Assembly (NCBI RefSeq): GCF_019042275.1
Contig: NZ_JAHQCW010000023.1
Coordinates: forward strand, 32,695-96,694
Origin: Diplocloster agilis
GTDB lineage: Bacteria; Bacillota; Clostridia; Lachnospirales; Lachnospiraceae
Length of the DNA: 64,000 bases
Direction: 5' to 3'
A model generated the notes under the pieces. The model made no database searches, was not told the DNA's origin, and saw only the letters and a list, made by a program, of their open reading frames with translations. Shown in pieces: positions 40,610 through 50,758 of the stretch. The stretch's first letter is position 1; every line of letters starts with the position of its first letter. Position numbers and translations under genes: made by a program.

Positions 40610-43531
40610 ATGACAATTCAGGATGTAAAAGCCTATGATATCTTAGAGGACCGGGAGGTAAAGGATCTGAAGTCCAGAGGCTTTCTGCTGAAGCATAAAA
40701 AAAGCGGAGCAAAGCTGCTGATTCTATCAAACGATGATGAAAATAAGGTGTTCAGTATCGGATTCAGGACGCCCCCGGAAGACAGCACCGGCCTGCCCCA
40801 TATTTTGGAGCACTCCGTACTGTGCGGTTCCAGAAATTTTCCGGCCAAGGACCCGTTTGTGGAATTGGTGAAGGGATCCCTGAATACATTTTTGAATGCC
40901 ATGACCTACCCGGATAAGACCGTGTACCCCGTGGCCAGCTGCAATGACAAAGATTTTCAGAATCTGATGCATGTGTACATGGACGCGGTTTTCTATCCCA
41001 ATATATATAAGAAAGAAGAGATATTCCGGCAGGAAGGCTGGCATTACGAGCTGGAGAGCACCGAAGGGCCGCTGAAAGTCAACGGGGTTGTCTATAATGA
41101 GATGAAAGGGGCGTTTTCCTCACCGGAAGATGTACTGGACCGGGAAGTGCTCCGTTCCCTGTTCCCGGATACATCCTACGCCAACGAGTCCGGCGGAGAT
41201 CCGGAATGCATCCCGGATCTGACCTATGAGCAGTTTTTGAATTTTCATAAAAAATATTATCATCCCTCCAACAGTTTCCTGTATCTGTACGGTGATATGG
41301 ATGTAGCGGAGAAGCTTAACTGGCTGGACCGGGAATATTTAAGCGCGTTTGACGCGGTCCCGGTGGACTCCGCGATCCGGTATCAGAAGCCGTTTGACAA
41401 ACCGGTGGAAGTCACCAGGGAGTATTCGATCACGGAGGCCGAGTCCACCAAGGACCAGACCTATCTTTCCTATAGCACGGTAGTGGATACCAGCCTGAAT
41501 AAGGAGCTGTATTTGGCATTTCAAGTGTTGGAGTACGCCCTCTTAGCTGCTCCGGGAGCGCCGCTTAAGCAGGCGCTGATCGATGCGGGTATCGGCAAAG
41601 ACGTGATGGGCTCCTATGACGAAGGGGTCTATCAGCCGACCTTCAGCATAATCTCGAAAAACGCCAACCCGGAGCAAAAGGAAGAGTTCCTTAAAACAAT
41701 CCGGGATACCCTCTCAGCCATCGTGGAAAAGGGGATGGATAAGCAGGCGCTGCTGGCCGGAATCAATTATTACGAATTCCGTTTCCGGGAGGCAGACTTC
41801 GGCAATTATCCAAAAGGCCTGATGTACGGGCTGCAGGCCTTCGACAGCTGGCTGTACGATGAAAATCAGCCGTTTATGCATCTGGAAGCGCTGGATACGT
41901 TCCGCTTTTTAAAGGAGCAGGTGGGCAGAGGATACTATGAACAGCTGATCCAGAAATATCTGATTGAAAATACCCATGCCTCTGTCGTCATGATCGTTCC
42001 CCGGCAGGGACTGACCGCGCAGATGGATCAGAAAACAGCCGATCAGCTGGAAACATACAGACAATCCCTGGATGAAGCCAGATTACAGCAGATGGTTCAG
42101 GATACGATCCACCTGGAGGAATACCAAAGCGAGGAGACTCCTGCGGAGGATCTGGAGAAGATTCCCATGCTGCGCAGAGAGGATATCGGCAGGAAAGCGC
42201 TGCCCTTATGCAACGAGGAGCAGACCCTTTCGGGTATGCCGGTTTTGTATCATGAACTCTTTACCAACGGGATCGCCTATATCAATCTGGTATTTGACAC
42301 TTGTCACGTGCCGGATGAGCTGCTTCCCTATCTGGGGCTGTTAAAATCCGTATTGGGTTATATGGATACGGAAAATTACAGCTACGCGGAACTGTTTAAT
42401 GTGATCAACATCCATTCCGGCGGTATTTATACGGCGCTGAACCCTTACGCGGATGTAAAAGATCCGGATCAATACAAGGGCACGCTGCAGGTGAAAGCCA
42501 AGGTGCTGTATGAAAAGCTGGATTTTGCATTTACCATGATACGGGAAATCCTGTTTGCCACAGATCTGTCGGATGACAAACGCCTGTATGAAATTATCGC
42601 ACAGGTCAAATCCAGGCTGCAGATGGGCCTGACCGGCAACGGGCATTCGACGGCGGCCATCCGGGCCATGTCCTATTTCTCCCCGTCGGCTTATTTTAAC
42701 GACTGTGTGGGCGGGATCGGGCTCTACCGCCTGGTGGAGAGTATCGAAAGCGACTTTGAAGCGCAAAAAGACGGCCTGAAAGAAAAATTGCGTCAGCTGA
42801 TGCACCTGATCTTCCGTCCTGAGAATCTGCTGGTAGATTATACGGCGGAGAGAGAAGGGCTGCCAGGACTTGAGGAAGAGATCGGTAAGCTGAGCGCTTT
42901 CTTATATCAGGACCCGGCGGAAAAATGCAGCCAGCAGTTCCGGGTGAACACATTAAACGAAGGCTTCAAGACTTCCGCGCAGGTGCAATACGTAGCCAGA
43001 GCGGGAAACTTTGTGCGCAGGGGCTATGAATATACGGGCGCTTTGAAAATATTAAAAGTAATACTGAGCTATGACTATCTGTGGATCAACATCCGGGTAA
43101 AAGGCGGCGCATACGGATGCATGAGCGGGTTTAACCGGGTGGGAGACGGTTATCTGGTGTCCTACCGGGATCCGAACCTGAAGAAAACCAATGAGATCTT
43201 CGAGGGGACCGTGGATTTTGTGAAGAACTTTACGGTCAGCGACCGTGATATGACAAAATATATCATCGGTACCATCGGGGATCTGGACAGTCCGCTGACA
43301 CCCTCATCCAAGGGAAACCGTTCCATGACGGCATATTTAAGCAATCTGACCTACGAGGATATACAAAAGGAGCGGGAGCAGGTGCTGACGGCTACGGAGG
43401 AGAGTATCCGGAAGCTTTCAGGAATCATCGAAGCGATTCTGGCCGACGGCGATATCTGTGTCCTCGGAAATGAAACTCGGTTGGAAGAGCAAAAGGAGAT
43501 GTTTGCAACTTTATGTAATTTGTTTTCCTGA
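40610..43531 (+). CDS. M16C metallopeptidase, presequence-protease type
   Basis: A 973-residue insulinase-family protease. The inverted zinc motif HILEH is at residues 64-68, in a TGLPHILEHSVLCGS context typical of PreP/Cym1-like M16C enzymes. Four domains fit the length, with a peptidase-like repeat in the C-terminal half that lacks the zinc motif. It degrades peptides in an enclosed chamber, in bacteria probably in the cytoplasm, since no signal peptide is seen. GAAGGGATGGAAATA precedes the ATG. Confidence 0.92.
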   Translation: MTIQDVKAYDILEDREVKDLKSRGFLLKHKKSGAKLLILSNDDENKVFSIGFRTPPEDSTGLPHILEHSVLCGSRNFPAKDPFVELVKGSLNTFLNAMTYPDKTVYPVASCNDKDFQNLMHVYMDAVFYPNIYKKEEIFRQEGWHYELESTEGPLKVNGVVYNEMKGAFSSPEDVLDREVLRSLFPDTSYANESGGDPECIPDLTYEQFLNFHKKYYHPSNSFLYLYGDMDVAEKLNWLDREYLSAFDAVPVDSAIRYQKPFDKPVEVTREYSITEAESTKDQTYLSYSTVVDTSLNKELYLAFQVLEYALLAAPGAPLKQALIDAGIGKDVMGSYDEGVYQPTFSIISKNANPEQKEEFLKTIRDTLSAIVEKGMDKQALLAGINYYEFRFREADFGNYPKGLMYGLQAFDSWLYDENQPFMHLEALDTFRFLKEQVGRGYYEQLIQKYLIENTHASVVMIVPRQGLTAQMDQKTADQLETYRQSLDEARLQQMVQDTIHLEEYQSEETPAEDLEKIPMLRREDIGRKALPLCNEEQTLSGMPVLYHELFTNGIAYINLVFDTCHVPDELLPYLGLLKSVLGYMDTENYSYAELFNVINIHSGGIYTALNPYADVKDPDQYKGTLQVKAKVLYEKLDFAFTMIREILFATDLSDDKRLYEIIAQVKSRLQMGLTGNGHSTAAIRAMSYFSPSAYFNDCVGGIGLYRLVESIESDFEAQKDGLKEKLRQLMHLIFRPENLLVDYTAEREGLPGLEEEIGKLSAFLYQDPAEKCSQQFRVNTLNEGFKTSAQVQYVARAGNFVRRGYEYTGALKILKVILSYDYLWINIRVKGGAYGCMSGFNRVGDGYLVSYRDPNLKKTNEIFEGTVDFVKNFTVSDRDMTKYIIGTIGDLDSPLTPSSKGNRSMTAYLSNLTYEDIQKEREQVLTATEESIRKLSGIIEAILADGDICVLGNETRLEEQKEMFATLCNLFS

Positions 43532-43677
43532 TTCGGTCTTGCCGCGTATGATTGAAAGCGCGGAGCCTGGAACGCAGTCTCTTGATCTGAGGAAAGAGCA
43601 AGGGGCCTGTCCAAGCTTACGGATCTAAGAAGGAAGCCCGGAGCCTGTCCTGGCTCCTGATCAAAGGAGGATGCGGT

Positions 43678-45000
43678 ATGAAAAAGCGATGTCTGGCAAT
43701 TGGAGTAAGTGTAGCGTTAGGTCTCATGATGCTTGCAGGCTGTGGTTCTAAGTCCAGTTCTTCGGTGAAAAATGAGTTTTCCGACGCAAAGTCGTCCGCG
43801 GCTTATGATGCCGCCGCACCGGCCCAGGGAGTGGGAGAGGCGGCGGAGATGCCGGCGGCTGAGCCGGAGGAGGGACAGGCGCAGGAGTTAACCGAGAACG
43901 CGGCCGAGAGCAGAAAACTGATCAAAACCGTATATCTGGATATGGAGACCCGCAATTTTGATGAAATGATTGTCAATATTTCGGAAAAGGTCGAGGAACT
44001 GGGCGGCTATCTGGAGCAATCGCAGGTGCAGGGAAGCGGTTACAACCAGGAAAACGGCAGGCGATATGCCAGTATGGTAGCCCGTGTCCCGGCAGCGAAG
44101 CTGAACGGCTTTGTAGATCAGGTATCCGGGATGGGAAATGTGATCAACAAGCAGGAATCCGTGGAGGACGTCACCTTATCCTATGTGGATGTGGAAAGCA
44201 GAATCAACGCGCTGAAAGTAGAGCAGCAGCGTCTGACGGAGCTGCTCGCCCAGGCAGAGAGCGTGGATGCGATCATCGCGTTAGAGAGCAGGCTGTCGGA
44301 AGTGCGCTACGAGCTGGAGTCTTATGAATCCCAGCTCCGTACATATGATAACCAGGTGGATTACAGTACCGTTAGTATGAATATCCAGGAAGTAGAGCGG
44401 ATCACCCAGACGAAGCAGGATACGGTGCTGGAGCGGATCAGCAGCGGCCTGTCGGATAATTTCTATAATCTGGGCCAGGGGCTGTTGAATTTCTTCATTT
44501 GGTTCGTGGTGTCGCTGCCCTATATCTTACTTCTGGCAGTAATCGGGCTGATCGTTTGGCTTGTACTGCACATTTCAACCCGCAGACATCGGAAGAAAAT
44601 GGAGGCCCGCAGGCAGAACATGCAGCATCCGCAGCCTATGCCGCCGCAGAGCCAGGCGCGGGGAGGAAGACAGCCGCAGCAGGTACCGCCGCAGGGCGCA
44701 CAGCCGCAGGGTGCGGGAGTGCCAAAGGAGCAGATGCCGCCAAAGAGAGCGGGAGAGTCCCAGGAGCCGCAGCAGGTACCGCCAAAGAAAGCGGGAGAGT
44801 CCCAGAAGCCGCAGCAGATACCGCCAAAGAGAGAGGGAGAGTCCCAGGAGCTGCAGCAGGTACCGCCAAAGAAAGCGGGTGAGTCCCAAGAACCGCATCA
44901 GATTCCGCCGCAGAAGCAAGAACCTGATGTAACTTCGGAGACGGTTATCCCAGACAAAACAGATAAAGAGAAGGAAAAAGATGGAGAATCAAAATTATAA
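43678..45000 (+). CDS. DUF4349 lipoprotein with repetitive proline/glutamine tail
   Basis: A 440-residue lipoprotein: signal peptide and lipobox (MLAGC, Cys near residue 22), an Ala/Glu-rich linker, a DUF4349 domain with coiled coil (about 80-250: LIKTVYLDMETRNFDEMIVNISEKV, VEDVTLSYVDVESRINALKVEQQRL), then one membrane helix (about 275-300). A cytoplasmic tail of about 140 residues follows, rich in Pro/Gln, with four 14-residue repeats. The function of DUF4349 is unknown. The end overlaps era by 20 bp. Confidence 0.85.
   Translation: MKKRCLAIGVSVALGLMMLAGCGSKSSSSVKNEFSDAKSSAAYDAAAPAQGVGEAAEMPAAEPEEGQAQELTENAAESRKLIKTVYLDMETRNFDEMIVNISEKVEELGGYLEQSQVQGSGYNQENGRRYASMVARVPAAKLNGFVDQVSGMGNVINKQESVEDVTLSYVDVESRINALKVEQQRLTELLAQAESVDAIIALESRLSEVRYELESYESQLRTYDNQVDYSTVSMNIQEVERITQTKQDTVLERISSGLSDNFYNLGQGLLNFFIWFVVSLPYILLLAVIGLIVWLVLHISTRRHRKKMEARRQNMQHPQPMPPQSQARGGRQPQQVPPQGAQPQGAGVPKEQMPPKRAGESQEPQQVPPKKAGESQKPQQIPPKREGESQELQQVPPKKAGESQEPHQIPPQKQEPDVTSETVIPDKTDKEKEKDGESKL
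44737..44904 (+). repeat. Four in-frame 42-bp repeats in the DUF4349 gene
   Basis: The units encode PPKRAGESQEPQQV, PPKKAGESQKPQQI, PPKREGESQELQQV and PPKKAGESQEPHQI. Differences are mostly synonymous or conservative. Copy number could vary between strains by slippage. Confidence 0.85.
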
Positions 45001-45886
45001 ATCCGGGTTTGTAACGCTGATCGGGCGGCCCAATGTAGGAAAATCAACATTAATGAACCGGCTGATCGGTCAGAAGATCGCAATCACATCGAAGAAGCCC
45101 CAGACCACCAGGAACAGAATCCAGACGGTATATACCAGTGAGAAGGGACAGATCGTATTCGTAGACACGCCGGGCATCCACAAAGCCAAGAATAAGCTGG
45201 GAGAATACATGGTCCGGGTAGCGGAGCGTACCTTCGACGAGGTGGACGTGATCCTATGGCTGGTAGAACCCACCACATTTATCGGCGCGGGAGAGCAGCA
45301 CATCGCCCGCCAGCTGGCCGGTGCGCGGGTGCCGGTCATTCTGGTGATCAATAAGACCGACGCGGTAAAAAAAGAAGAGATATTAAAAGCCATAGAAGCG
45401 TACCGGAAGCTTTTAGATTTCGCGGAAATCGTCCCGGCCAGCGCGTTAAAAGGAGATAACACCGATACGATCATCGATGTGATCTACCAATACCTGCCAT
45501 ATGGCCCCCAGTTCTTTGATGAAGACACCATCACGGATCAGCCCATGCGTCAGATCGTGGCAGAGCTGATCCGGGAAAAAGCCCTGAACAGTCTGGACGA
45601 AGAGATCCCCCATGGAATCGCGGTGTCCATAGAAAAGATGAAAGACCGGGGCCAAAATCTGGTTGACATCGAGGCAACCATCATCTGCGAGCGGGATTCC
45701 CACAAAGGAATCATAATCGGAAAAAGCGGCGCGATGCTAAAAAAGATCGGAAGCGCCGCCCGCTATGAGATCGAAAAGCTGTTGGAAAAGAAAGTAAATC
45801 TGCAGCTCTGGGTAAAGGTCAAAAAAGACTGGCGGGACAGCGATTTCCTGATCAAAAATTTCGGATATGACAAAAAAGAAATCTGA
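44981..45886 (+). CDS. era: GTPase Era
   Basis: A 301-residue Era with GRPNVGKSTLMNRLIGQKIAITSKKPQTTR (P-loop and switch I), DTPGIH (G3), NKTD (G4) and a C-terminal KH domain with IIIGKSGAMLKKIGSAAR. It binds the 3' end of 16S rRNA and helps 30S assembly. The order era-yqzL-recO is the usual Firmicutes arrangement. Confidence 0.97.
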   Translation: MENQNYKSGFVTLIGRPNVGKSTLMNRLIGQKIAITSKKPQTTRNRIQTVYTSEKGQIVFVDTPGIHKAKNKLGEYMVRVAERTFDEVDVILWLVEPTTFIGAGEQHIARQLAGARVPVILVINKTDAVKKEEILKAIEAYRKLLDFAEIVPASALKGDNTDTIIDVIYQYLPYGPQFFDEDTITDQPMRQIVAELIREKALNSLDEEIPHGIAVSIEKMKDRGQNLVDIEATIICERDSHKGIIIGKSGAMLKKIGSAARYEIEKLLEKKVNLQLWVKVKKDWRDSDFLIKNFGYDKKEI

Positions 45887-46022
45887 ACATACACACCCAT
45901 TGCGACGAATGTCAAGGGTATTTTATAAAAAATAACTGGTAGTTTTATTCAGTATATCCTGGCGCATTTCGGAGAATCTAAAAGTATACAGGAACTTACC
46001 ATATACAAAAGGGGGATTCGAT

Positions 46023-46259
46023 ATGCGTTGCGAGGAAGGCTGGAATCGGTTCAAAAATACGGGAAGTATCTATGATTATCTGCGGTATAAAGCAATAGAG
46101 CTCCCGCAGAATACGGCAAATACGGCCGCAGTAAACACAGCGGCGGCAGATATAGCAGCGACAAATACGGCAGGAAGCCGGGCAGGTGACGGCAGTTATG
46201 AGACAGCCAATAACTATGACAGGTATGGTACTGTCAGCGTTCCCTATGGGGGAATTTGA
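46023..46259 (+). CDS. YqzL-like small protein with Ala/Thr-rich extension
   Basis: A 78-residue protein. The first about 27 residues (WNRFKNTGSIYDYLRYKAIE) match YqzL, a small protein encoded between era and recO in Firmicutes (usually about 45-50 residues). A low-complexity Ala/Thr/Asn tail with NTAAVNTAAADIAATNTAG follows. AAGGGGGATTCGAT precedes the ATG. The last about 20 codons overlap recO in another frame. Function unknown. Confidence 0.7.
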   Translation: MRCEEGWNRFKNTGSIYDYLRYKAIELPQNTANTAAVNTAAADIAATNTAGSRAGDGSYETANNYDRYGTVSVPYGGI

Positions 46260-46878
46260 CAAACGGGTAGTGATACTTACAAAAGAAAGAGGAAAGATTA
46301 CTGCATTTGCAAGAGGCGCCAGGCGGCAGAACAGCGTCCTGCTGGCAGCGACCAATCCTTTTTCTTTTGGCATGTTTACATTCTTCGAGGGAAGAACCGC
46401 ATATACGCTCACACAAGCGCAGATCACCAATTATTTCATCGAACTCTCCCAGGATCTGGAGGGAGCCTGCTATGGGTTCTATTTTATGGAATTCGCAGAT
46501 TATTATACACGGGAAAACAACGATGAGGTGCTGATGTTAAAACTACTATATCAGTCCCTTCGCGCGCTCCTGAACGGACACATTCCCAACCGCCTGGTCC
46601 GGTACATATTCGAAATCAAAGCCATGGTCGTAAACGGAGAATTCCCCGGAATCCGTGAAGACCTTACCCTAAGCGAGGCGGCCAGATACACGATCCAGTT
46701 CATCCAGTCCTCCCCGGTTGAAAAGCTATACACCTTCACCGTATCCGACCAGGTGTTAAACGAGCTGGCAAAAATGATGAAGCGATACCTGTCCCTCTAT
46801 ATAGACCGAACCTTCAAATCCCTCAAAATCCTGGAACAGTGCACCACCTACAGCCCTCCCCCAAAAACAGATTCCTAA
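46198..46878 (+). CDS. recO: DNA repair protein RecO, short form
   Basis: About 226 residues with the OB-fold N-terminus (TGMVLSAFPMGEFDKRVVILTKERGKITAFARGARR) and a helical C-terminal domain. It loads RecA with RecR and anneals strands. The usual Firmicutes length is about 250 and many have a four-Cys zinc finger, which I do not see here. I prefer ATG 46198, with AGGTGA about 9 bp upstream; ATG 46216 and GTG 46186 are alternatives. It overlaps the YqzL-like frame. Confidence 0.88.
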   Translation: MRQPITMTGMVLSAFPMGEFDKRVVILTKERGKITAFARGARRQNSVLLAATNPFSFGMFTFFEGRTAYTLTQAQITNYFIELSQDLEGACYGFYFMEFADYYTRENNDEVLMLKLLYQSLRALLNGHIPNRLVRYIFEIKAMVVNGEFPGIREDLTLSEAARYTIQFIQSSPVEKLYTFTVSDQVLNELAKMMKRYLSLYIDRTFKSLKILEQCTTYSPPPKTDS

Positions 46879-46923
46879 AATTCCATATCGGCTATATTTT
46901 AACCAACAATAAGGCAGCAAAGG

Positions 46924-46958
46924 CAGGAGCGGATCAGCAAAAAGGCTGACCGCTCCTG
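46924..46958 (+). terminator. Hairpin after recO
   Basis: CAGGAGCGG-TCAGC pairs with GCTGA-CCGCTCCTG across an AAAAAG loop. There is no strong T-run, so termination is uncertain. Confidence 0.5.
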
Positions 46959-46966
46959 TCCTTATA

Positions 46967-47102
46967 CTTAACAGTAACCCATGTATACATGCCCTCCTAG
47001 TGTATTCGCAGCATTCGCTGCTCCATAATGCATACTTAACAATACCCACTAATACATGCCCTTCAGGCCTATTCGCAACATTTGCTGCTCAATAATGTAT
47101 AC
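46967..47102. repeat. Two imperfect tandem copies of a 68-bp unit
   Basis: Copies start at 46967 and 47035 (CTTAACA..ATACATGCCCTYC..TATTCGCARCATTYGCTGCTC) and are clearly related, with about a quarter of positions changed. They lie between the recO hairpin and the family-A palindrome in the 747-bp gap 46879-47625. No coding frame is seen. Confidence 0.65.
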
Positions 47103-47147
47103 CAAAGAAAAGACATCAGACCATGGAACCCAGTCTGCTTTAACGCA

Positions 47148-47428
47148 GGGAGGAGATGGGATGGGCGGGGGCTTGGGGGCAAAGCTGCAAATCTCGCGGG
47201 GGCAAATCGCTTGAGGCCGTGCCTTAGAACGGGTTACGCAGAAGAGGGCGAAACCTCGCAGGACCCGGGGCACTGTTTGAGCCGCTTTTTGGCGAGTTTG
47301 CCCCGGGTCCTGCTAATAAGAGGTTTCGTCCTCTTCGGAGTTACCCGTTCTTAGGCACAGCCGAAGCGATTTGCCCCCGCGAGATTTGCAGCTTTGCCCC
47401 CAAGCCCCCGCCCATCCCATCTCCTCCC
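47148..47428. repeat. Large imperfect palindrome, family A, copy 3
   Basis: A 281-bp inverted repeat with arms beginning GGGAGGAGATGGG and ending CCCATCTCCTCCC. Its core blocks match copies 1 and 2 (TTAGAACGGGTTACGCA, CCTCGCAGG, GTTTGAGCC, GGCGAGTTTG, GGAGTTACCCGTTCTTAG). The stem bases between these blocks differ from the other copies but remain paired. The outer arms are unrelated to copies 1 and 2. Confidence 0.88.
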
Positions 47429-47625
47429 GTCTCATAAAACAAGTAAGCCGCCCATCCCCATGAAACAGACAGGAATGACGTGAGGAATGATGGGAATAAT
47501 TATTTGTTGAAATTAGAGGGGATAGAGGGTATAATAGACGGGAGTTATTGCTGCGCGGTCCGCCGCGGGCGAAGGGTTTCATAAAAGAAGCTCTATTTTA
47601 AAGACGATTACTAGGAGGAATTGAC

Positions 47626-48240
47626 ATGAGAAAATGGTGTTTGGCACTGGCCATCCTGATGACCTGTGTCTTTACTGCCGGATGCTCTGCGAAATTATCG
47701 GACCTTAATGAGGACACTGTTTACATACAGAAGAAGGGTCAGATTACCGGAGTGATTGTGGAGGATTTTACAAAACAATACTACGACGCAGAGGAACTGC
47801 AGGATATGCTGAAACAGGAGATAACCGATTACAATACGGAAAGCGGCAGAGAATGTGTGACCCTGCAAAGTTACGAGGTCAAGGACGGAATCGTGAGGGT
47901 TCTGATCGATTATGTGGACGCAGACTGCTATGGGAAGTTTAACGGAGTGGATTTTTTTGCGGGTCTGTATCCCGGGATCGAGGAATATGATTTACCGGAT
48001 ACGATGATTAAGGTGAAGGACAACAGCAGCGTGTCCATGGCGGAAGTACAGAGCGAGGCCGAGGAAAAAGGATACCATGCGGCTGTCGTATCGGAAAAGA
48101 CCGATGTAAAAGTGACGTCCAAAATACTCTATATCAGTGAGAATATGGAACTGGTTGATAAAACTACGGCAAGAGTTGTAGTAGATGAAACGGATGAGAA
48201 TAAAGATACAAAAGAGTTAGCTTTTATTATTTATAAATAA
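47626..48240 (+). CDS. Lipoprotein of unknown function
   Basis: A 204-residue predicted lipoprotein with signal peptide and lipobox (FTAGC, Cys near residue 20). The mature part is a mix of alpha and beta with acidic segments ([26 protein letters not shown]). No family is recognised by eye. AGGAGGAATTGAC precedes the ATG. It ends 17 bp before the glycyl-tRNA synthetase gene, with which it may be transcribed. Confidence 0.72.
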   Translation: MRKWCLALAILMTCVFTAGCSAKLSDLNEDTVYIQKKGQITGVIVEDFTKQYYDAEELQDMLKQEITDYNTESGRECVTLQSYEVKDGIVRVLIDYVDADCYGKFNGVDFFAGLYPGIEEYDLPDTMIKVKDNSSVSMAEVQSEAEEKGYHAAVVSEKTDVKVTSKILYISENMELVDKTTARVVVDETDENKDTKELAFIIYK

Positions 48241-48257
48241 GAGGAGATAGTGCAGAA

Positions 48258-49646
48258 ATGGAAAAGACAATGGAAAAAATCGTAGCCCTGGCAAAAGCGA
48301 GAGGATTTGTATATCCGGGATCGGAGATTTACGGAGGCCTGGCGAACACCTGGGATTATGGAAATCTGGGTGTAGAGTTAAAGAATAATGTGAAAAAAGC
48401 CTGGTGGCAGAAATTTATCCAGGAAAATCCCTATAATGTAGGGGTGGACTGTGCGATTCTGATGAATCCCCAGACCTGGGTGGCATCCGGACATCTGGGA
48501 GGCTTCTCTGACCCGCTGATGGATTGTAAAGAGTGCCATGAGCGTTTCCGTGCGGATAAGATTATCGAGGATTACAATCAGGAGAACGGCATTGAGATCG
48601 AGGGTTCCGTGGACGCCTGGTCCCAGACACAGATGAAGGAATACATCGAGGAGCACAACATAGCCTGCCCCAGCTGCGGAAAGCATAATTTTACGGATAT
48701 CCGCCAGTTTAACCTGATGTTCAAGACTTTCCAGGGTGTCACAGAGGATGCCAAGAATACGGTTTACCTGCGTCCCGAGACTGCACAGGGTATATTCGTA
48801 AACTTTAAGAATGTACAGAGAACTTCCCGGAAGAAGATCCCGTTTGGTATCGGCCAGATCGGAAAATCCTTCCGTAATGAGATCACGCCCGGAAACTTTA
48901 CTTTCCGGACCAGGGAATTCGAACAGATGGAGCTGGAATTTTTCTGTGAACCGGATACGGATCTGGAATGGTTCGCCTACTGGAAACAGTTCTGCATCGA
49001 CTGGTTAAAAGCCCTGGGTATGAAAGAAGAAGAGATGAGGGTGCGGGATCACGACAAGGAGGAGTTGTCCTTCTACAGCAAGGCGACCACCGATATCGAG
49101 TTCTTATTCCCCTTTGGCTGGGGCGAACTGTGGGGAATCGCAGACCGTACCGACTACGACTTAACCCAGCACCAGAATACCTCCGGCGAAGATATGTCTT
49201 ACTTTGACGATGAAAAGAAAACAAAATATGTTCCCTATGTCATCGAGCCCTCCCTGGGTGCCGACCGTGTGGTTCTGGCTTTCCTGTGCGGAGCCTACGA
49301 TGAAGAGGAGCTGGAAGGCGGAGATATGCGTACCGTCCTGCATTTCCACCCGGCCCTGGCTCCGGTTAAGATCGGCGTACTCCCTCTGTCCAAGAAGCTG
49401 GGCGAAGGCGCGGAAAAGATCTACCAGGAACTGAGCAAATACTATAACTGCGAATACGATGACCGCGGAAACATCGGCAAACGCTACCGCCGCCAGGATG
49501 AGATCGGCACTCCATTCTGTATCACCTACGATTTCGATTCCGAGACCGACGGCGCAGTAACAGTCCGGGATCGTGATACCATGGCTCAGGAGCGCATCCG
49601 AATCGAAGACCTGAAACAATACTTTGAAGATAAACTCAGATTCTAA
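48258..49646 (+). CDS. glyS: Glycyl-tRNA synthetase, single-chain type
   Basis: A 462-residue class II (alpha2-type) GlyRS. Motif 2 ([34 protein letters not shown]) and motif 3 ([20 protein letters not shown]) are clear. [12 protein letters not shown] and CPSCGKHNF give a Cys insertion typical of this form, and the C-terminal anticodon-binding domain begins near [15 protein letters not shown]. It charges tRNA-Gly. No T-box is seen upstream. It ends just before the REP-like array. Confidence 0.96.
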   Translation: MEKTMEKIVALAKARGFVYPGSEIYGGLANTWDYGNLGVELKNNVKKAWWQKFIQENPYNVGVDCAILMNPQTWVASGHLGGFSDPLMDCKECHERFRADKIIEDYNQENGIEIEGSVDAWSQTQMKEYIEEHNIACPSCGKHNFTDIRQFNLMFKTFQGVTEDAKNTVYLRPETAQGIFVNFKNVQRTSRKKIPFGIGQIGKSFRNEITPGNFTFRTREFEQMELEFFCEPDTDLEWFAYWKQFCIDWLKALGMKEEEMRVRDHDKEELSFYSKATTDIEFLFPFGWGELWGIADRTDYDLTQHQNTSGEDMSYFDDEKKTKYVPYVIEPSLGADRVVLAFLCGAYDEEELEGGDMRTVLHFHPALAPVKIGVLPLSKKLGEGAEKIYQELSKYYNCEYDDRGNIGKRYRRQDEIGTPFCITYDFDSETDGAVTVRDRDTMAQERIRIEDLKQYFEDKLRF

Positions 49647-49663
49647 ACAAAAGGGACAAAAAG

Positions 49664-49715
49664 GGACATGTCCATTCCAGTTTGGGACATGTCCATTTCG
49701 GTTTGGGACATGTCC
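49664..49715 (+). repeat. Upstream REP-like array (three 21-bp units)
   Basis: GGACATGTCC starts at 49664, 49685 and 49706, exactly 21 bp apart, each preceded by GGG or TTTGGG. Confidence 0.9.
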
Positions 49716-49993
49716 AAATGGTCAAGTTCAAGCGGTCTGGTCTAATTGTCTTTGATCCGCTGATAGCGCTCGTTCCATCTACACACAATTATTTCATATG
49801 TTGTTAAGACTGTGATTTGGAACGAGCCGGCGGAAGACGGTTTGAGATATTCCCGACATTCTATTTCTTCTATTCATAAATCCATAGTTGAAAAATCCAA
49901 TATTTAAACGATCAGTGAATACTCTTATTTCTCCCGGCTAATATACAGAGCCTCATAATTTTACCGCTCTGTCTAAAAAAGGAGATGATACGT

Positions 49994-50758
49994 ATGGCTC
50001 GAACCGCGCGGCCTGTCAGTAGAACAGGAATCTATCATGTGATGATGCGGGGAGTAAACAAAGAAGCGGTATTTGCACAAGAATCTGACAAAAAAGTGTT
50101 AAGGCACTTATTTTATGCTAAAAAAAGTAGTCTGGAAGTAGTGATCTACAGCTACTGTATTATGAACAATCATTTCCACATGCTGATGCAGTGTCCAATG
50201 GAGGATCTTTCGAAATTTTTTCACCTCGCAGTCGGTGCTTATGCGATTTATTACAATAAAACAAAGGACAGATCCGGGCATGTTTTTGATAACCGGTACA
50301 AAAGCGAGTGCGTCGAAGAGGAAAGCTATTTCTGGAATTGTCTGCGTTATATCCATAATAATCCCTGCAAAGCCGGTCTGACTGATATCCCACATCAATA
50401 TATCTACAGCAGTTTTCAAGAATATCTGAATCAAAAGTCTTACATTTTACATCCCAAAGCGATACAATTATATAGACAGCATTTTGGATCAGAGAAAGCA
50501 TTTAGAGAGTTTCATCAAGGCAATAGCTTGAATAGCTTTTTGGATACGCAGGAGGATCTGTTCCGGCAGCAGACAGAGGTGGCCCGTATGTTGTTGCGGC
50601 ATGTGACGGAGGAAGAGAAGATACCTTCTGAAGAGAATATTTGGCTGAATAGTAAACTCAAAAAAGTTCTGAGGGAGAGACTGATCGAAACATTAGGAAT
50701 CTCGAAGGACAAAGCGGACTCCTTGATGAAAATGATTGTATTTAGCGAAACGAACTAA
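49994..50758 (+). CDS. REP-associated tyrosine transposase (RAYT, Y1 family)
   Basis: A 254-residue single-strand DNA transposase of the Y1/HUH type. The HUH motif is His60-Phe-His62 in YCIMNNHFHMLMQ, and the catalytic-Tyr region SYFWNCLRYIHNNPCKAGL is at residues about 111-129. The family start RTGIYHVMMRGVNK is intact. Residues after about 190 form a helical C-terminal domain. The start at 49994 is chosen because AAAGGAG lies 9 bp upstream; an earlier in-frame ATG at 49985 touches it. The gene looks intact. It is flanked by inverted 21-bp repeat arrays. Confidence 0.9.
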   Translation: MARTARPVSRTGIYHVMMRGVNKEAVFAQESDKKVLRHLFYAKKSSLEVVIYSYCIMNNHFHMLMQCPMEDLSKFFHLAVGAYAIYYNKTKDRSGHVFDNRYKSECVEEESYFWNCLRYIHNNPCKAGLTDIPHQYIYSSFQEYLNQKSYILHPKAIQLYRQHFGSEKAFREFHQGNSLNSFLDTQEDLFRQQTEVARMLLRHVTEEEKIPSEENIWLNSKLKKVLRERLIETLGISKDKADSLMKMIVFSETN

